Notes: generated by a model not told the origin, from the sequence alone. A DNA stretch of 64,000 nucleotides from Stercorarius parasiticus (GCA_013396915.1 VWZL01000579.1:310001-374000); one strand, 5' to 3'; positions 21,954 to 35,499 are shown, counted from the first letter of the stretch. Program-made: numbers and translations.

Positions 21954-24580
21954 CTGAGTTGCAAAAGAAAGAAGGTTACAAGAAAATACTGCAGCTGATT
22001 ACATTTATCAGTAATAAGGGACATAAGAAAAATTTGAGAGAACAGAGAATTGGTGGCAGGTCAGGCATCAGCTTGGATATAAAATCAAGGACAGGAAATT
22101 GTTGAGACATAGCTCAAGTGAAGCAAGATAAATAATACAAAAAGGAAAAAGATATCCTCAAGTATATATGAATATTATGGTTCTTTCCTATAATGGAAAA
22201 CACAAAGGAATTTACTTATCAAAAAGCTTTCTCAAAATTACCAAGATAGGGTGATTACTGAAACTTTTCAGTGCCCACTCCAACCACAGAACAACAAGAT
22301 TCTTGGAACAAAAACTGTGTCATCTCACGTATCATATAACTGCCAGCATGGTCAGGTACCATTCCCAACCATCGTGCATGATTATAGTATAAATAGATAA
22401 GCATAAAAATAGTAACAGTAATAGTTAGAAGCCAATTCTGAAATTCTTTCCAATTTTATTTTGTAAACTAGGACCTCTGGACATGCAATGTAGAAGTGGG
22501 AAACAGAAAAAAAAAAATTGGTATCTTGCCATTAGTATCTCCTCTATTTATCATAAGTGAATTACATAGAAATCCTTCCTGATCACAGACCACACGTGTT
22601 GTATTCTGATCTTGCTGTGGTTCATTATTTTATTCCAATTAAGGAAGATTGCTTTGGATGTTCAGTTGCTGTAATCCATTATAAATTGTCCGTATACAAT
22701 ACTCATGATGCCTCGCTGAGTTTCTTTTCTTACTAATAGGTAGAATGCTATCTTTCATATCTTTAAGTATCTTATCTTAAATGATCTTAGCATTTTTGGA
22801 AATGCCAGTAAAAGATGAATGAAGTGCAGTCTGTTTCAAAACTCATACCTTTGTTCTAACACTGAGCTGATACTCGTGCTGTCTCCCTGGTGCTTTTTCA
22901 TCTCCTAGTGTCTTTTCAACTTGACAAGGATGTTAGTATTATACCACTAATATGACTGTCATTCTCCACTTGCCACATATCTTTGATTTTATGTTGTCAT
23001 TCATAAGGTCTTTGTCTTAGGGACCATCCTGGGGGTATTTCCAAGTGGCAATAGAAATCCACAAAGCAGCAAAGCGTACGCTCTGATTGAAGGCCAAAGC
23101 CTTAAGTCAGAAAATGGTATATTGCTGTTTGTCTATCAGTAACTCCAGTAACATTTTTTGATGACTTTTTAGTTTTTGTTAACTTTAACACTGAGTTTTT
23201 ATGCCAGAAGGTAGAAGACCCCACCACAAAACCGGTGCCAAAAAAACAGATTCTTCAATAAAATACTGTAAATGATACAGAAAAAGAAAATACTGGGAAA
23301 GATAAAATAGCCTTTTTCCCCCAAATACTGTCTGTATTTCCAATGACAGTGCTTCACCTCGTTCTAACCCTTTTTGTAATACAAAATTAAACACTTTTCA
23401 GGCAGCCTCTGCCTGACCCCAAGATGGATGCTTTTTAGCACCGATGTGGTGCCTTTTCCATATGAAGCTTGAAAAGCTTTTAACAAACATTGTAATTACA
23501 AAGCTATGTAAATGTGAACTGGGATTACTAGTAATAATACAGTAAGGTCTTAATTCATCTTTTTTTAATAGTCTTTTCAGGGAAAAAGGAATTTGATAGG
23601 CTGTCTTATACAAAAACAAATGGGAAGCAACGAAGAGACTGACTGCTGTTCCTTATCTGAAGATTGAGTTTCAAGTGCTAAATAGATTGAAGCTTAGAAG
23701 AAAGGCTTGAGAATAAAGCAGAATTTAAATTTTCCTTCTGTCTTCCAATTTGATCCCAAATTTCTGGTCTTTTAGATGATTTGAAATAAGAAAATCAAAG
23801 CCTAATACCATGGTATTTGCCTGGATAACAAAAAAATCCAAATATAATAGAGTGAAGAAAAGCAAGGCATTCAGGGAAACATAGCTTATCTTAGCACATG
23901 CTTTAGAAGTTTCTTTCTCCTACTGAAACTTGATGCATAAAAAAGAGGAGTATTGAGCATGAAGATGATTCCTTTCCTTTCGAGAAAAAAAAAAAACAAA
24001 AAAACAACAAAACAAACCCAGTTAATATGGTCTGGGCTGAAAGAATAGAAACTTTAATGCTGGGATTTTAGTATTTTTACATTCTAATTAGTAGGACATG
24101 AAGTAAATAGATTATAGTAACCCATAATAATATATATTCCCAGACTTTTTAATGTTTTATATGTTGTCCTAGTAAAACAAATTAGTTAATTATTTCTGGC
24201 ATTAAACCTGTCTCACATACATTCTGCCTCTCAAGCGTTTTAAAAAACGAGCTGATGAGGCATCAGACACCGGAGCTGCGGTGTTGACAAGTTCAGGCCA
24301 TTTAAGCACAAGAAAGTACATGTCCTTTCTCCATACTACTCCATGTTGTATGTGTGCATGACCATGTAGATGCGAAGCCAGTAGCCAGTCTCTGCAGAAT
24401 ATAATATTACAGGGACATCTAACAAATACATAGTGTTCCCAGACCACGTTTTGAACTTTGTGAAAAACAACCTTGAAAAACTGCTTCTTCCATTTCTGCC
24501 TCCCGGGAATTTTGCCATTAGCAGCTTTATGAATCTTTGACAAGCAAAAGCTGGTCCTTTAGCAATCTGGTTTAAATGTT

Positions 24581-24650
24581 AAAAAAAAAAAAAAAGAGAG
24601 AGAGAGAGATAGAAAGTATATATATGTATTTATATGTATATATTATCTCT
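24581..24650. repeat. Compound A-tract, AG and AT microsatellite
   Basis: Fifteen A residues run into seven AG units (24595-24609), then a degenerate TA/TG stretch to about 24650. Such compound low-complexity tracts are length-variable and give meaningless open frames on the minus strand. Confidence 0.93.
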
Positions 24651-27040
24651 CTAGCATTAAACAGGAATGCATGTGGATGATGTGGAATAGGTGTAGTAAG
24701 TTGGGAATGAGGCATGAAATGAAAATGCATGTCCAGTGCACAGAAAAGTGGGCCTTTCACTGCTCTGTGTGTGTAGAAATCATATTGCCATTAAGTATCT
24801 TGCCTGAAAAAAAAACCATTCTCCAGGAGAATAACTGTTTAAATGGGGCTTAGCGTTATTAATATTTCTCATTGCCCACCAGTGATTCAGTAAATGCCTT
24901 TCTCCTATTAAAAATCAGTCCATAATTTTAATGAGACAGAAAAGTCGGTTCAGTGAATTCCAGCTGTGTTTTTTCTTGAGTCTGCGTAGCATTGCTGAAT
25001 AGAAGAGAAAGTATAGTTTCTCTGCAGGTGAGCTGTCTTTTTTTTTCCATTGAATTGCTCCCTCTCTTCCTTCTCCCTCCCTTATGACAGAAGAGAGCAT
25101 GCCTATCAATGCCTGCCAAAGCAGCAGAGAAAATGTTGCTGGCAATGGCAGACGCAAAGAGAACCACAAATCCACAGCACTCTGGATATGCACACCATGG
25201 TGTTAGTATCACAACTCCAATCAATGGTTCCTTCCTATCACACCCCCTCCACCTTCCTTTTTTTTTTTTTTTCCCCTGTGCTGTTCTCAGGCCAGTGGCT
25301 ATGTGTAAACAGGATGTGGGAGCTGTACTGAAATGTATTCAAGTCCTGTACACCTCCGTCCTCACCTCTGGCTGCAGTGTGCATCCTGCCTGGAACATCT
25401 GCTTCAGATAAATATAGGGAGAGTTCAAGCTGTGCAGAGAAGGGCACAGCCTGGAGTTCTTCAGCCAGTTTTCACTTGTCATCTTTTTTTTTTTTAGCAT
25501 TTAAAAAATACGGAAAAAGCGTTTTACTTCTAACCGGAGGGCAGGTTTCCTAAAAAATCACTGTTGAATATTTGTAAGTAACATGCTAACATATATTTAA
25601 TAATTGAAACATATTCTAAGCCCACTAAGAATAAAATAACTTTGTTTACTTATTATTTCTAATGATGCTAACCTAAAGGTGCACATTCATACGCTGTTGA
25701 TATCCTTGATGTAACTTGAGATGGATTTTCACGGTTGGCAGCGCAGTTTTTAAAAAAACTGCCTCTGGTAATCCAGCTAAAATAGATCATAGGGCTTTAC
25801 AGCGCATTAACACAAAAAGGATTTCATTACAGCTTGGAAACTGAAAGCCAGACTCATGGAAATGTTTGCTGCTTTTCAGTAGACTCCACTTCAGGCAGTC
25901 TGGGAGATCCATACCAACTGTATGGCTGTCTCAGATCTCCGCACTATCTGCCCAAACTGCTCTGCTCTTTGGAGAACAAGGCAGCTCTGGCAGGAGAGGT
26001 GGGGCAATATTTACGTGACTGCCAGCTCAGAATGGGACAGCTCTGAACATGAGAGCAAATCTATGTTTAGACATCCTGGGAACTCTGTGGTCTGAAACTC
26101 TGTGGTTCTTATCACCAGGTAGCCCTGAGTAATACGCAGCCAGTGCATCTCTCCTCGGCAGAGTTTAGACATGTCGATCTATGGCCGCCATCACAGGCAC
26201 CTAAGTAGGCAGTCTGATTTTTAATGCTAAATATTTTAATGTTAAATCTAAAAATGAATGTTAAAATCATTCAATGTTAAAAAAGGTATAATATCCTTCC
26301 TTAGTCCAAGATTAACAGAGAGGGCAATATGTTAGGTCTCGTAGAAATACCTGTGTGGCTATACTCTCATTTCAGTTAATAATACCATTGTAAACCAGAA
26401 TGTGACTCAAGTACACTTATTCACCTGAACTTCCTGAGAAAGTATGGGTGATACGTGTGTGATACAGAGCATAATCTCTTCTGCAAAAGCATGACACCTG
26501 ATAGCTGAAGAAATACTAATCCTATACTTTGGACTTGTATTATAGGAATATTTCTTCTCTGCAGAGAAAGTAAGTATGGAAATGCAGAACAATTTCCACT
26601 TTTGTACACCTTTCAAAATATTATTTTAATGGACTATGTCTTTGTTTCCCCTAACTCATCCTGTTCCAACTCGCCACACCTCTACCCACACAGTATAGCT
26701 ATGCTACATACATGCTTAGGTATTTCCCCTGTGAGCCCCTCCACAGAAATTCTTGCTTTCCCCCATGCCAGCTCTCTGCCACTGCCTTACTAGTACCTTG
26801 GCTGTGCTGATCCCACTACCTATGGCTTCAAGCTGTGAATGTATATGCCACTGCATCATAGTTTTATGATGGGTGTGACTGACCTAAGGCTTTTCTCTCA
26901 GCAGAACCCGAGAATGATTGATGTGCTGCTAGAATATTTCAAGTAAAATGGGCACATGCTTCAGTAAGGCACTGTGGTCTGCTAAAATGGAGGGGACTGG
27001 GAAAAGGTTAATAATCTGCTTAAAACTATTTTTACTGTTT

Positions 27041-27250
27041 TTAATGTACCAGCACCTAACAACCCAAATGAAATCAGTACTCATTTCACAGGGTGCTACA
27101 GAAAGGCTTCCAGCATATTGCAAGTTATACAAATAAACAAAACAAAGGGAAAACAGAGCTGCAGCAATGTGAAGTGAGTTGCTCAAGGTCACTCAACAGG
27201 TTAGCAGCAGGGCTGGAAATTAAGCACTTGGGGCCTCCCCTAGAATGCTC
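27041..27250 (+). repeat. Ancient amniote repeat relic (L3/CR1-like or MIR-like tail)
   Basis: The segment shows, in order, AGCACCTAACAACCCAAATG, CATTTCACAGGGTGCTACAG, GTTGCTCAAGGTCACTCAAC and GGCTGGAAATTAAGCACTTG. This is the order of an old amniote tail with CTCACAACC, CATTTTACAGATGGGG, TTGCCCAAGGTCACACAG and GCAGGGAATTGAACCCAGG. Strong divergence implies great age. The same family appears at 53071-53185. Confidence 0.55.
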
Positions 27251-30200
27251 TATCTGCAAACCACCCTCAATTCCTACTATCATACAAGCCTTTTAAATCA
27301 GGGTTTCACGCTCATCATCCCCAAGGTGATAAAGTGATAAGTCTTCTTTTAAAAACAAGAAGTACTTGATCCTTGCATGGAAAGCAGCAAGGCTCTTGAG
27401 TGTGTAATATTTCAATGCGAATAGGCTGTAGCTATGAGGATGTAAAAGACAGACTCCTCACAGTAAGCAACAATAGGTCAGCACACTGTGCAATGGGAGT
27501 CAGGATTACAATTTCCTGTGTACACATGAAAAAACTAATACAGATGTGATTCCTTTTAACGTGATCAGGCCTGGGCCTAGGCTATAACAGATCCTGTTTG
27601 TCTGCTCTTGCTTAGGCTCAGCACAAGGAGGAACTTTGTTACTGAGTCTAGGATGATCTAGAATTTCCTACTCTTCAAATTTTTAAGGGCAATTTCAGCC
27701 TTTCCTGGCTGAAATTGCATATCGAATGAAAAAGCACGTTTAAAAGGAGTTGAAATTTAGTGGGCCCACAAAGAAAATTTACTGAAATGACAAAATCTAC
27801 AGAAATGACAAACAGTGCTTTATCACATTTTCCCTCATCACCCTTCGTTCTCAAGTAGCAGCAAATGTAAATGCTAGTGCCTTTCTTGCCAGCTTCTCTG
27901 CAACCACCCCAGCAGCACTAACTCAAAGCCCGCCTTCTGTTAAGCCTAAACACAGCTCTCCAGAAAGTATGTATAGCTTCATAAACATGATTACTCCTAC
28001 TTCTAGTACAGAATCCTCATTAGTCTCATAAACCACACATCTTCCAAGCAGAAGGTAGGGCAACCTGTAGTGGCCACTGCTGTCCAAACTAATAGGAAAA
28101 GGACAATGTTGTTTTCTTTACATTTCTGACATGACGCATCACAAAGAAATGCCAGATCAGGGTCAAGTTACACTAAGCTGCACTGTGCTTTTTGGTCTTG
28201 TGATGTGACGTAACCTCTTACAAAGCCATGAAAGAATTGTAATGTAAAGAAAGGCTTTTGAAAAATCTGCTAGAAGGAAATAATTGTTGAGCATGGGGAG
28301 AAACTAAGTGGCTGGTGTTACCCAAGCATTAAGTGCTGGCCCCAAGCAGTGCTCCAGGGTTGTGCCCTGCTGGAAGGAACAGACCGACCCTCATGTCCCA
28401 CGTCAGCATCAGAGGCCACCCAATGCCACTGGAGAGTGTAAGGTGGCTGGAGGGGACCCTGTTCCCCAGCTGTCTGGGGGAAGCTGCAGTACAGAGCCCA
28501 TTCTCTGTTCTCTGCCCCCCCGACTGTGGGGATGCCATCTCACTCCTCCTTTGGATGACAACACAGCCCTATTCCATGCTTTTTGTTTGCCAACAGATTA
28601 TATCTAGTCACTCAGCTGGGGTCAGCCAAGGCACAGACAAACAGGAGAGAGGCAGCAAACCTGGGATGCTACTGGCATAGGATGATAATAAGGAATGAAA
28701 TGGGGACCCTGCATCCTACATTCCCACCCTTATAGAGTTTTCCCATCTTTACTTTCAAAGCCACTGTCTTGGACCCTCTGGCTCCTGAACACTATTGCAG
28801 CTGCAGTGGCTCAGAAGGACTATGAGACAAGGAAACACATAAAAGAGTCAGAGAAAAGGCAGATGAAAGTGAAGACGACAAGAGAACAAGGGCTGGGAAA
28901 AGTGCAGGAAACACAAAAAAAAAAGTGAGGTTAAGGAGAAAAATCAGAGAAAAAAGAAGGGACAGGATATATCACCCACAGTAAAGGCTTAAAAAGCTGT
29001 AGGAAGTTTACACTAATGTCATGCAAACTAGAGGGGTAAGGTAAGACCCTCATGTGAGACTGGTAACTTCAAGCAAGCATAACTGTTATTGTGCAATCCT
29101 GGATTTAGAAGGATCGTTCTTGATCCTCAAAGAATATCTTTCATCATGTGCAATACATAAGATATTTTCCTTTATTTTTGAAAGCATTCTATAAACTTCA
29201 CTACTTACGGGAAACACTTTTTTAAAATGGGGATCAATGCACTAGGGGTTGTAGCCCAGTCCTACAAGAGAACTGTGTACCCAGTTCTGGAGATGATCAT
29301 GGCTATAGCAGCATTACTAGCACTTGAGGTGCAGAGGCACAAGTTGAGAGAGAGAAGCGCTTGGAGAAGCATGAGAAAGTCAGCCTGTACAGAAATAGAT
29401 GCAAAATATAATTGCAAGATCTTTCTGACTAGATTTGTTAATACAGAGCCAGTCATGAATAATACTTATGAAACTCATTTCTTCTATTAATCAGTGTCTA
29501 CTACAGTACACTTATTCCTCTAGGATTTCAAGAAGGAATTAATCCCAATACTCCCCGTGCACACTGGGACAGTGACAGAAATTATGACTGGAAGAATATA
29601 CAAGAAAAAGGTTTCTTCTTCTATTTTCACCTGCCATAATCCTTGGAGTGGCAAATTCATATTTGGAAGCCTGTCGGGTAAGCTTTTTTTAGAGTTGCTT
29701 CATCTTTTACAAACACTGCTCTCTTTCACAGAAAAAAAAATACCATAGTTCCTTCTTGTATTTTTAGATTTAGTTTGTTTTCCTCTTTGCATTTTAAAAC
29801 AGAAGTGTTTATTCCTAACTGAGCATTCAAGAGGCCCTTAGAAATGTATCACATGATATCATACTGCAACTCCATAGTACAATTAACTAACAGTAACACT
29901 TCTGTTCGCTAAAGTTGACATGTTATAGATCCTTTCACTTTTCCATTAAATCAAGTCATGACTTTCAAACTTGCTGATATGAAATGTTGCTTTGCTGTCA
30001 TGTTCACAGGCTCATATTGTCTCTTTTGAATAACTACAAGATTTCATTAAAATTACTATAAAAATGATAAAATGATTGAAACCTAAACAGGAAAAAGCTA
30101 TGTGCTATTGCACACAGTGGTTTTACTGTTCAAACTTCTTCCCTAACTAGTTAAGACACCTGAGATATTTGTTGAGTGACTTTTTTTTGAAGTTAGCTGA

Positions 30201-30619
30201 ATATATCGGAACAAAGCTTTGCTGCACGTTCACAGGATGCGATCCACAGGATTTTGGATGTCATTAGGTGTTAAGCACTAGAAAAATTGCATTTTTGCAG
30301 TAACACTTGAAGAATTTTTGTTGCTGTTCTCTGTTTCTCAGAACCAAACAATGACAGGACAATTGCAGGTTATAACCCGTGACAGGACCTATTATTCCAC
30401 TGTGCTTGAGGAATAGCTCACAAATCGTAGACCAAATGAAATATGGAATAGAAAGAGAGCATTGCCTCTTCTGAGTAATATGACTCTTATGAGTTCTGAT
30501 TTATCCATAAACCCATCCTTGATATCTTTTATGGACTGCCTTCTGGTTTTTTTGAGACTAATTCACAGCAACTGTCTGAAAGGGTCCTTTTTCTATTAAG
30601 AGAAGTCTTCATTTTTCCT
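27251..30619. other. Unique sequence with a hairpin
   Basis: Contains the hairpin at 27689 and a moderately GC-rich patch at 28300-28560 with overlapping open frames on both strands. No gene recognised. Confidence 0.6.
27689..27718. other. Perfect 12-bp hairpin with 6-base loop
   Basis: GCAATTTCAGCC (27689-27700) and GGCTGAAATTGC (27707-27718) are exact reverse complements around the loop TTTCCT. Pairing does not continue beyond the stem, so it is too short for a standard microRNA precursor. No CR1 or known repeat surrounds it. It could be a chance palindrome, a structured RNA element or the remnant of a local inversion duplication. Confidence 0.9.
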
Positions 30620-31039
30620 CACAAATGTTTGGAGGGGCAGCTTCCGAAGAAAGCATTGCAATACGTTTCCTGAGAAGCCACAGGGCTGCCACCTCCTGCT
30701 CCCCTTTCTAGGCCAGGCCCCATTCTGCCCGCTGCCTTGGATGGCGAGCAGCACTTGCCTACAGCTGGTCCTGCTGAGCCAGCAGGATGGCAGGCAGGCA
30801 AAGGAGGGCCAGTTCCCCGGGGATAGCGCTCACGGCTGCTGGATGGGTTGGCCATCAAGGTGGAGGTGGGCACGATGGCCAACAGGTGCTTCCCAGCCAC
30901 TCTCTGCTGTGCCCTGTCCCTGCTAGCCTCAGCCATGATACATGCTCTGCTGGCTGATTTCTCGAACCCTGCTGCTCCCCACTTTGCAGGCAGAGAGGAG
31001 GCTCAGAGCTGCCTTCCCCTGAGTTGGAGCTGAGGGCCC

Positions 31040-31240
31040 ACAGCCCGCCCGCCATCTTGTCCCTGCCTGCCTGTCCTGCTCGTGAGGAGACGGGCAAAAT
31101 GCAGCGCGCCAGCACTCCGATATGTCCCGCATCCCGACAGACCGGTTCATTCCCGCCCACACAGCCAGATCAAACAGTGTTCAGGAAACAATCTGGGATC
31201 CATATTAGCGCTCGGTGCCGTCGCCGCCAGGGCATTTTAA
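31040..31240. promoter_or_regulatory. Small CpG-rich block, possible promoter or enhancer
   Basis: This is the only CpG cluster in the window: roughly 16 CpG dinucleotides in 200 bp, inside a broader GC-rich stretch (30620-31270), whereas CpG is rare elsewhere. It contains CCCGCCATCTTG near 31046, close to the YY1 site GCCGCCATCTTG, and CCATATTAGC near 31200, one base from a CArG box (CC, six A/T, GG). No coding exon recognisable as a first exon follows on either strand. Several frames are open in this block, which is expected from GC richness alone. It could be an unmethylated promoter of a long or noncoding transcript, an enhancer, or simply a GC-rich unique segment. The direction of any transcription is not shown by the sequence. 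Confidence 0.35.
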
Positions 31241-33987
31241 TGGGGTGGAGGGGGCACTGTTTCTAGCACATTCCAATTGACAACAGCTGGGATGGCTCTG
31301 CTCTGAGCAGCTGCCTTCACTGCAGCCCCACTGCATCGCCTTTCTGTGTGGAAGGCTTTGTTTTGGCTAGGGACGGGTTTGTTGAGCTTTCTTGCGCTGA
31401 AGTGTCACACAGAGACTTTCCCTTTGCCCATGGCATGTGACCCTGCCAACTTATGGGCCTGCATCCCCAATAAGACAAACAAAGTTAAAGAAAAAAGAAA
31501 AGAGAGGAAAAAAAAACCCCTAAAGGTTAATTAACCTCAGGTCTGTTCTCAGCAAAGCAAGGCTGCCATGGATAAGTAATAAAAATAGCTTCTCAATGGT
31601 CCTTGTGTCTGCCAGAGACTCGCTCTGTGATCTTTCAGTCAAAACCATGGAAGCGGGAGGGGGAGGAGAGGCTGATTCGCTACTGTCCTTTTCTTGTGCA
31701 TGTGTTCCCAAGGCTGCCCGGCTCTGTCCTTCAAATCATCTCCACCAGTAAATCATTTAGCTCAACCTGTCACTCTCAGCCATTGTGAGGAGACAAAAGC
31801 TACCCATTTAACCCCAACCATGGCTGATTCACGCGGCAGGGAAGGCAGGCTCACAAAAGGAGGCTAGCAGGGAAGGTGGCAGTTGGGTTGGATTTCATGT
31901 AGTCTGGTGCTGGTTTTCCCTCTCTTTTTTTTTTTTTTTCTCTTTTTATTTTCCCTCCCCCTCTGTTATTTTGAATTAACAGCACCTCTCATACTGGGAT
32001 TGTTTTTTGAAGACCACATGTTTGTCAACAGAGCTGTTCTGCTTCAGTAATTTGACCCCAGCCTGGCTTTAAAGGTTTGAAAGGGCAAGAAGCACACATA
32101 CCCATAGCAGCATACATCTATTGCCCCTTTCACCTGGACAGCTTTTTGGACCATTTTTGTTGCTTTAAAAAAAAAAAGTGGAAACAAAACATCCAATTAG
32201 TCACAGGGAAACAAAGCTATTCCAGTCAACCTGCTATTTGGAGAAATCTGCACCGCAATTATCGGGTTCATTTCACCTGAAGTATTGCTCTAAACCATCA
32301 GTTAAAACTCTGCTACCTTGAACCATAACCACTGCCCCAAGCCTGCACCTCAAATCGGGCATCTCCTGAGTTACAACAGGTTGTTCTCTCTGACAAGAAA
32401 TCACTCTGCCCTGGTATTTTAAAATTAAAAGTTAGTCCTTTGACAACATAGAAATCAGCTGTTAAGTTTAAGACTTCTTTTCCATAATTACCCTGGCTAA
32501 AATTTAATCTTCATGTAACACCTCCTATCCCTAAACAACCCAAATCCTGGAAAACTAAACAGGCCATTGGAGAGAAACAAATTCACATGGTGCTGACACT
32601 AAAATGAAATGCATAGAGAAACCAAGCAATACTGCAGATAGTTTCACAATTTATTCCTTTCCCCCACCGAATACCAGAATACCCCTAGTGAGCACAGAAT
32701 CTGTCAGTATACATAAAATATACCTGCAAATATCCACAGTTTAATTTCTAATGATACTGTCATTGATCCACAGGAGAATTCTTCAGTAATTACCAACCAA
32801 GTGTAGTGCCCTGTTTTAAGATCCAAGCACTGAAGTTGACAGACTCACAAGCACAAAATACACCACATCTGTGCTTCTCCAGGGACATTCACAATTTTTG
32901 TTATGCATGTGAGATCCAAGAAATGATTATGTATTATACATTTTTTGGAATCTTTTTAATGTGCCTTCTAACAACCAGCAGTTCAGGATGTGGTTATTGC
33001 TTAGTGTGTTAGACATGTTTACTCTCCTGTTGGGCATTTAAAATGCCTTAAGTTCTCCTTTCACTATGAATTGTGTGTCAAAATGTTGGTTTGGATATCA
33101 AATTCTCTGGTAACCCTGTCATTAGGAAGAGACTTTGTCTGCCTGAGTCACTCTTTTGAGCCTTTTGTTTTGTTTTTTGTGTTCCCCTGACAGGTCTATC
33201 CTACACCTTTCTATAGCTATCAGAGTAAAGCAGAGTTGTGAAAACATGTTTTGCATTACTGAGTTTGCAGTCTCACTGTAAGCTTTCTCACAGATTCATC
33301 TTCCATGAAGGGCGGAGGGGTGGGGGAGAAAGCATGCTTTTTCCTGAGACTGCAGAGTATGTGAATTGCCTTCTCTTTCAACCTATGGGGCAGCCTTCAC
33401 AGATTTCAGCACAAATGGAAAAAATATCTGATTTCCCATTCCATCTGGATTCAGTTTCTTTCTTCCTCTTTGTATAGTTTCTTAGAGACATTATGGAGCT
33501 CACTGGAGGGGCTGCTTACACATGACTATGGCAGCACTGGGCACACTGCCAGAATTTCACTCCAGGAGGCTGCAACAGGAATCTTTAATTAACTTGAACC
33601 AAAACACTGAATGGCAAAGAACAAAAGAGTGGGGGTGGAGAAGGAGAGGAGGAAGGGAGGGAGCAGAAAATAATGTTTCCCATGCTAGAATCTCCAATTT
33701 TGGTCATGGTTTGACATGATCATAATGTCAGCCCTTAGATGTATTTACTAGAGCATAGGTAATAATTCCTAACTAACTCCTGCCTTATTCAGCAAATTTT
33801 GCCTTTCTGCTCATGGAATGAGTATCTGTGAGTGCCCTTTCTACAACATAGTGATCAGTATTCTCTCGACTCTTATATTAACATATAGTTTGATTACATA
33901 TATCCTCTACAATTTTCAAGTTTCTAAATATGAGATGACTGAGTCTTCAGCAGCTTCAGCATTGCATAACTACACTCTAACATTGTG
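31241..33987. other. Unique sequence downstream of the CpG-rich block
   Basis: GC content falls back after 31.4 kb. A T15 run at 31925 and a polypurine tract (GGGGGTGGAGAAGGAGAGGA, 33631 onward) are present. No gene seen. Confidence 0.6.
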
Positions 33988-34130
33988 ACAGTGCCTAGGA
34001 GTTCCAGACATTGAACAAGATCCTACTCTGCCGGGCATAGTACCAATATGGTATGTTCCTGTTCTCAAAAGTTTACATTCTAAGCATAAGCAAAAATTAG
34101 ATACAGACAGATGACTAAAGTAAGTACTTA
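33988..34130 (+). repeat. Ancient amniote repeat relic (L3/CR1-like)
   Basis: GTGCCTAGGAGTTCCAGACA, GATCCTACTCTGCCGGGCAT, AAAAGTTTACATTCTAAGCA and TAGATACAGACAGATGA follow each other as in an old tail with GCGCCTAGGAGCCCCAG, ACCCCATTGTGCTAGGCGC, AAGAGCTTACAATCTAAG and ATACAGACAGA. The match is collinear over about 140 bp and may continue weakly to 34230. The family name is uncertain. Confidence 0.6.
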
Positions 34131-35207
34131 CTAAAACAACATTATTCATTGTTGTGAGATGTTTTCAAAACAGAATGGATAATGTTTCACACTCATTTTG
34201 CAGAAACATACAAGATGCAAAGCAGTAGAAAATCAGGCCTGAAATAGTTTTCTCACTTGAGCTCAAGGGAATGTGTGGCATGGCTTCTTTGCTGTCCATT
34301 TCCTGGTTAAATATGTGTGCAGAATAGTTACTCTAAACGCAAAACTAATGGTGATTTCATGCATATTCATTCAAGTGACTTTGTGATTGAGGCTCTGATA
34401 CTGTTCTAGCTAATGAGGCTCAGTTGCTCAAATATTTGTGAAAACAAACATAGCAAGGACTTGTACATGCTCCACATGAACTTATTTCCACATTCAAAGG
34501 AATATTCAAGTGTGAATTGATTTGCCAGTTGGCAGTTGAGAGTGTATTATGTTTGCATCTTTTGGCTTAATGACATCCTAAAAGAATCTAGTTTGCGCTC
34601 TCTCTGATCAGAACCAACCCATGGTAGCTGGGGACAAGCAAGAGATTCACTTTAAAAACACAGGCCTGACCCACACTGAAATGTTAATGTGGACATACCC
34701 AAATTCCAAAGAAATATTTCATCCTCAGAAGCATATATGCTTTTTCCTATCCTAAATTTCCAAAACAAATTAAATCAAAAAAGTATTCTTAATTTCCTGT
34801 TTTAAGCTGATGTTTCGTATTGCTGCCTAAACATTTATGGCAAAGAAATCATATTTCACTGCTCTGTAAAGCAATCGTGTACTTGCTGAGTATAGTGTGA
34901 AAACCTGACATAGAGACAAGTTCCAGAATCCCCTCAAAACAAGAAGTTTTCCACAGACGCCCAAGGTTGTGTCTTCCTCAAGTTACGTTGGGAGTAGCTG
35001 CAAAAGAATGTAAGAATCTTTAAACTGAGTGTACTATTTTTGATAAGGCCCTGCTCACGTTTGCAGATATCAGGGGGCCTGGGGTAAAAGAATCAGTGAA
35101 TGTCCCTTAGAGAGGTCTCTGGAATTTTTTTGCAGCTTCATTGGAAGCCATAATACACATCAGAGAGCAGACCTGGAGATATAGCTATAATATGTACCTC
35201 CAAATTT

Positions 35208-35264
35208 TTATGTATATATATATGTTATGTATGTACATAAAATTATATTTTTATATATAACCTT
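35208..35264. repeat. Degenerate TA-rich low-complexity tract
   Basis: Alternating TA and TG units with interruptions, ending in TTATATATAA. An AT-rich easily melted stretch with no other content. Confidence 0.85.
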
Positions 35265-35499
35265 TTTCTGAGCCAATTTGATTCACCTAACTTAAAAAGA
35301 ATTATGCATGAGCTGTGTGAGGAGTGGCATTCTGCGTGAGAATTCAGTTTATATAACAATGTTCCTATCTGCTAAAATACAAACTCTGCTCTGAGCCTAG
35401 TGTAACTACGGAATAACTTTATTTAATTCAAAGGCATTAAATCAGATTTAATAGCATGAGAAGAGTTTCTCTTCCAAGTATTTTTCTCTCTAAATAAAT

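Larger units (their letters stand above)
19726..27040. other. Long unique AT-rich stretch
   Basis: Microsatellites at 19796, 21934 and 24581, a direct repeat at 20270 and an exon-like segment at 20206-20253 are the only structures noted. The 113-codon frame at 24202-24543 (minus) and the 71-codon frame at 25834-26046 (plus, TTG not ATG at its start) show no family. Confidence 0.6.

Noticed and set aside
24202..24543. 113-codon minus-strand frame with basic residues and an HLHGHAHIQHG stretch
   Set aside because: The histidine spacing is not a known metal-binding signature, and no splice or promoter context supports it.
28308..28680. Overlapping frames in a GC-richer patch
   Set aside because: Frames overlap on both strands, with no family match and no splice sites of note.
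30619..31266. Many overlapping open frames of 60-105 codons in the GC-rich block
   Set aside because: Stop codons are rare in GC-rich DNA. Frames occur on both strands and some begin with TTG rather than ATG.
31808..31830. TTTAACCCCAACCATGGCTG, reminiscent of an avian LTR start
   Set aside because: Similarity is limited to a few bases, and no LTR ends, polyadenylation signal or second copy were found.
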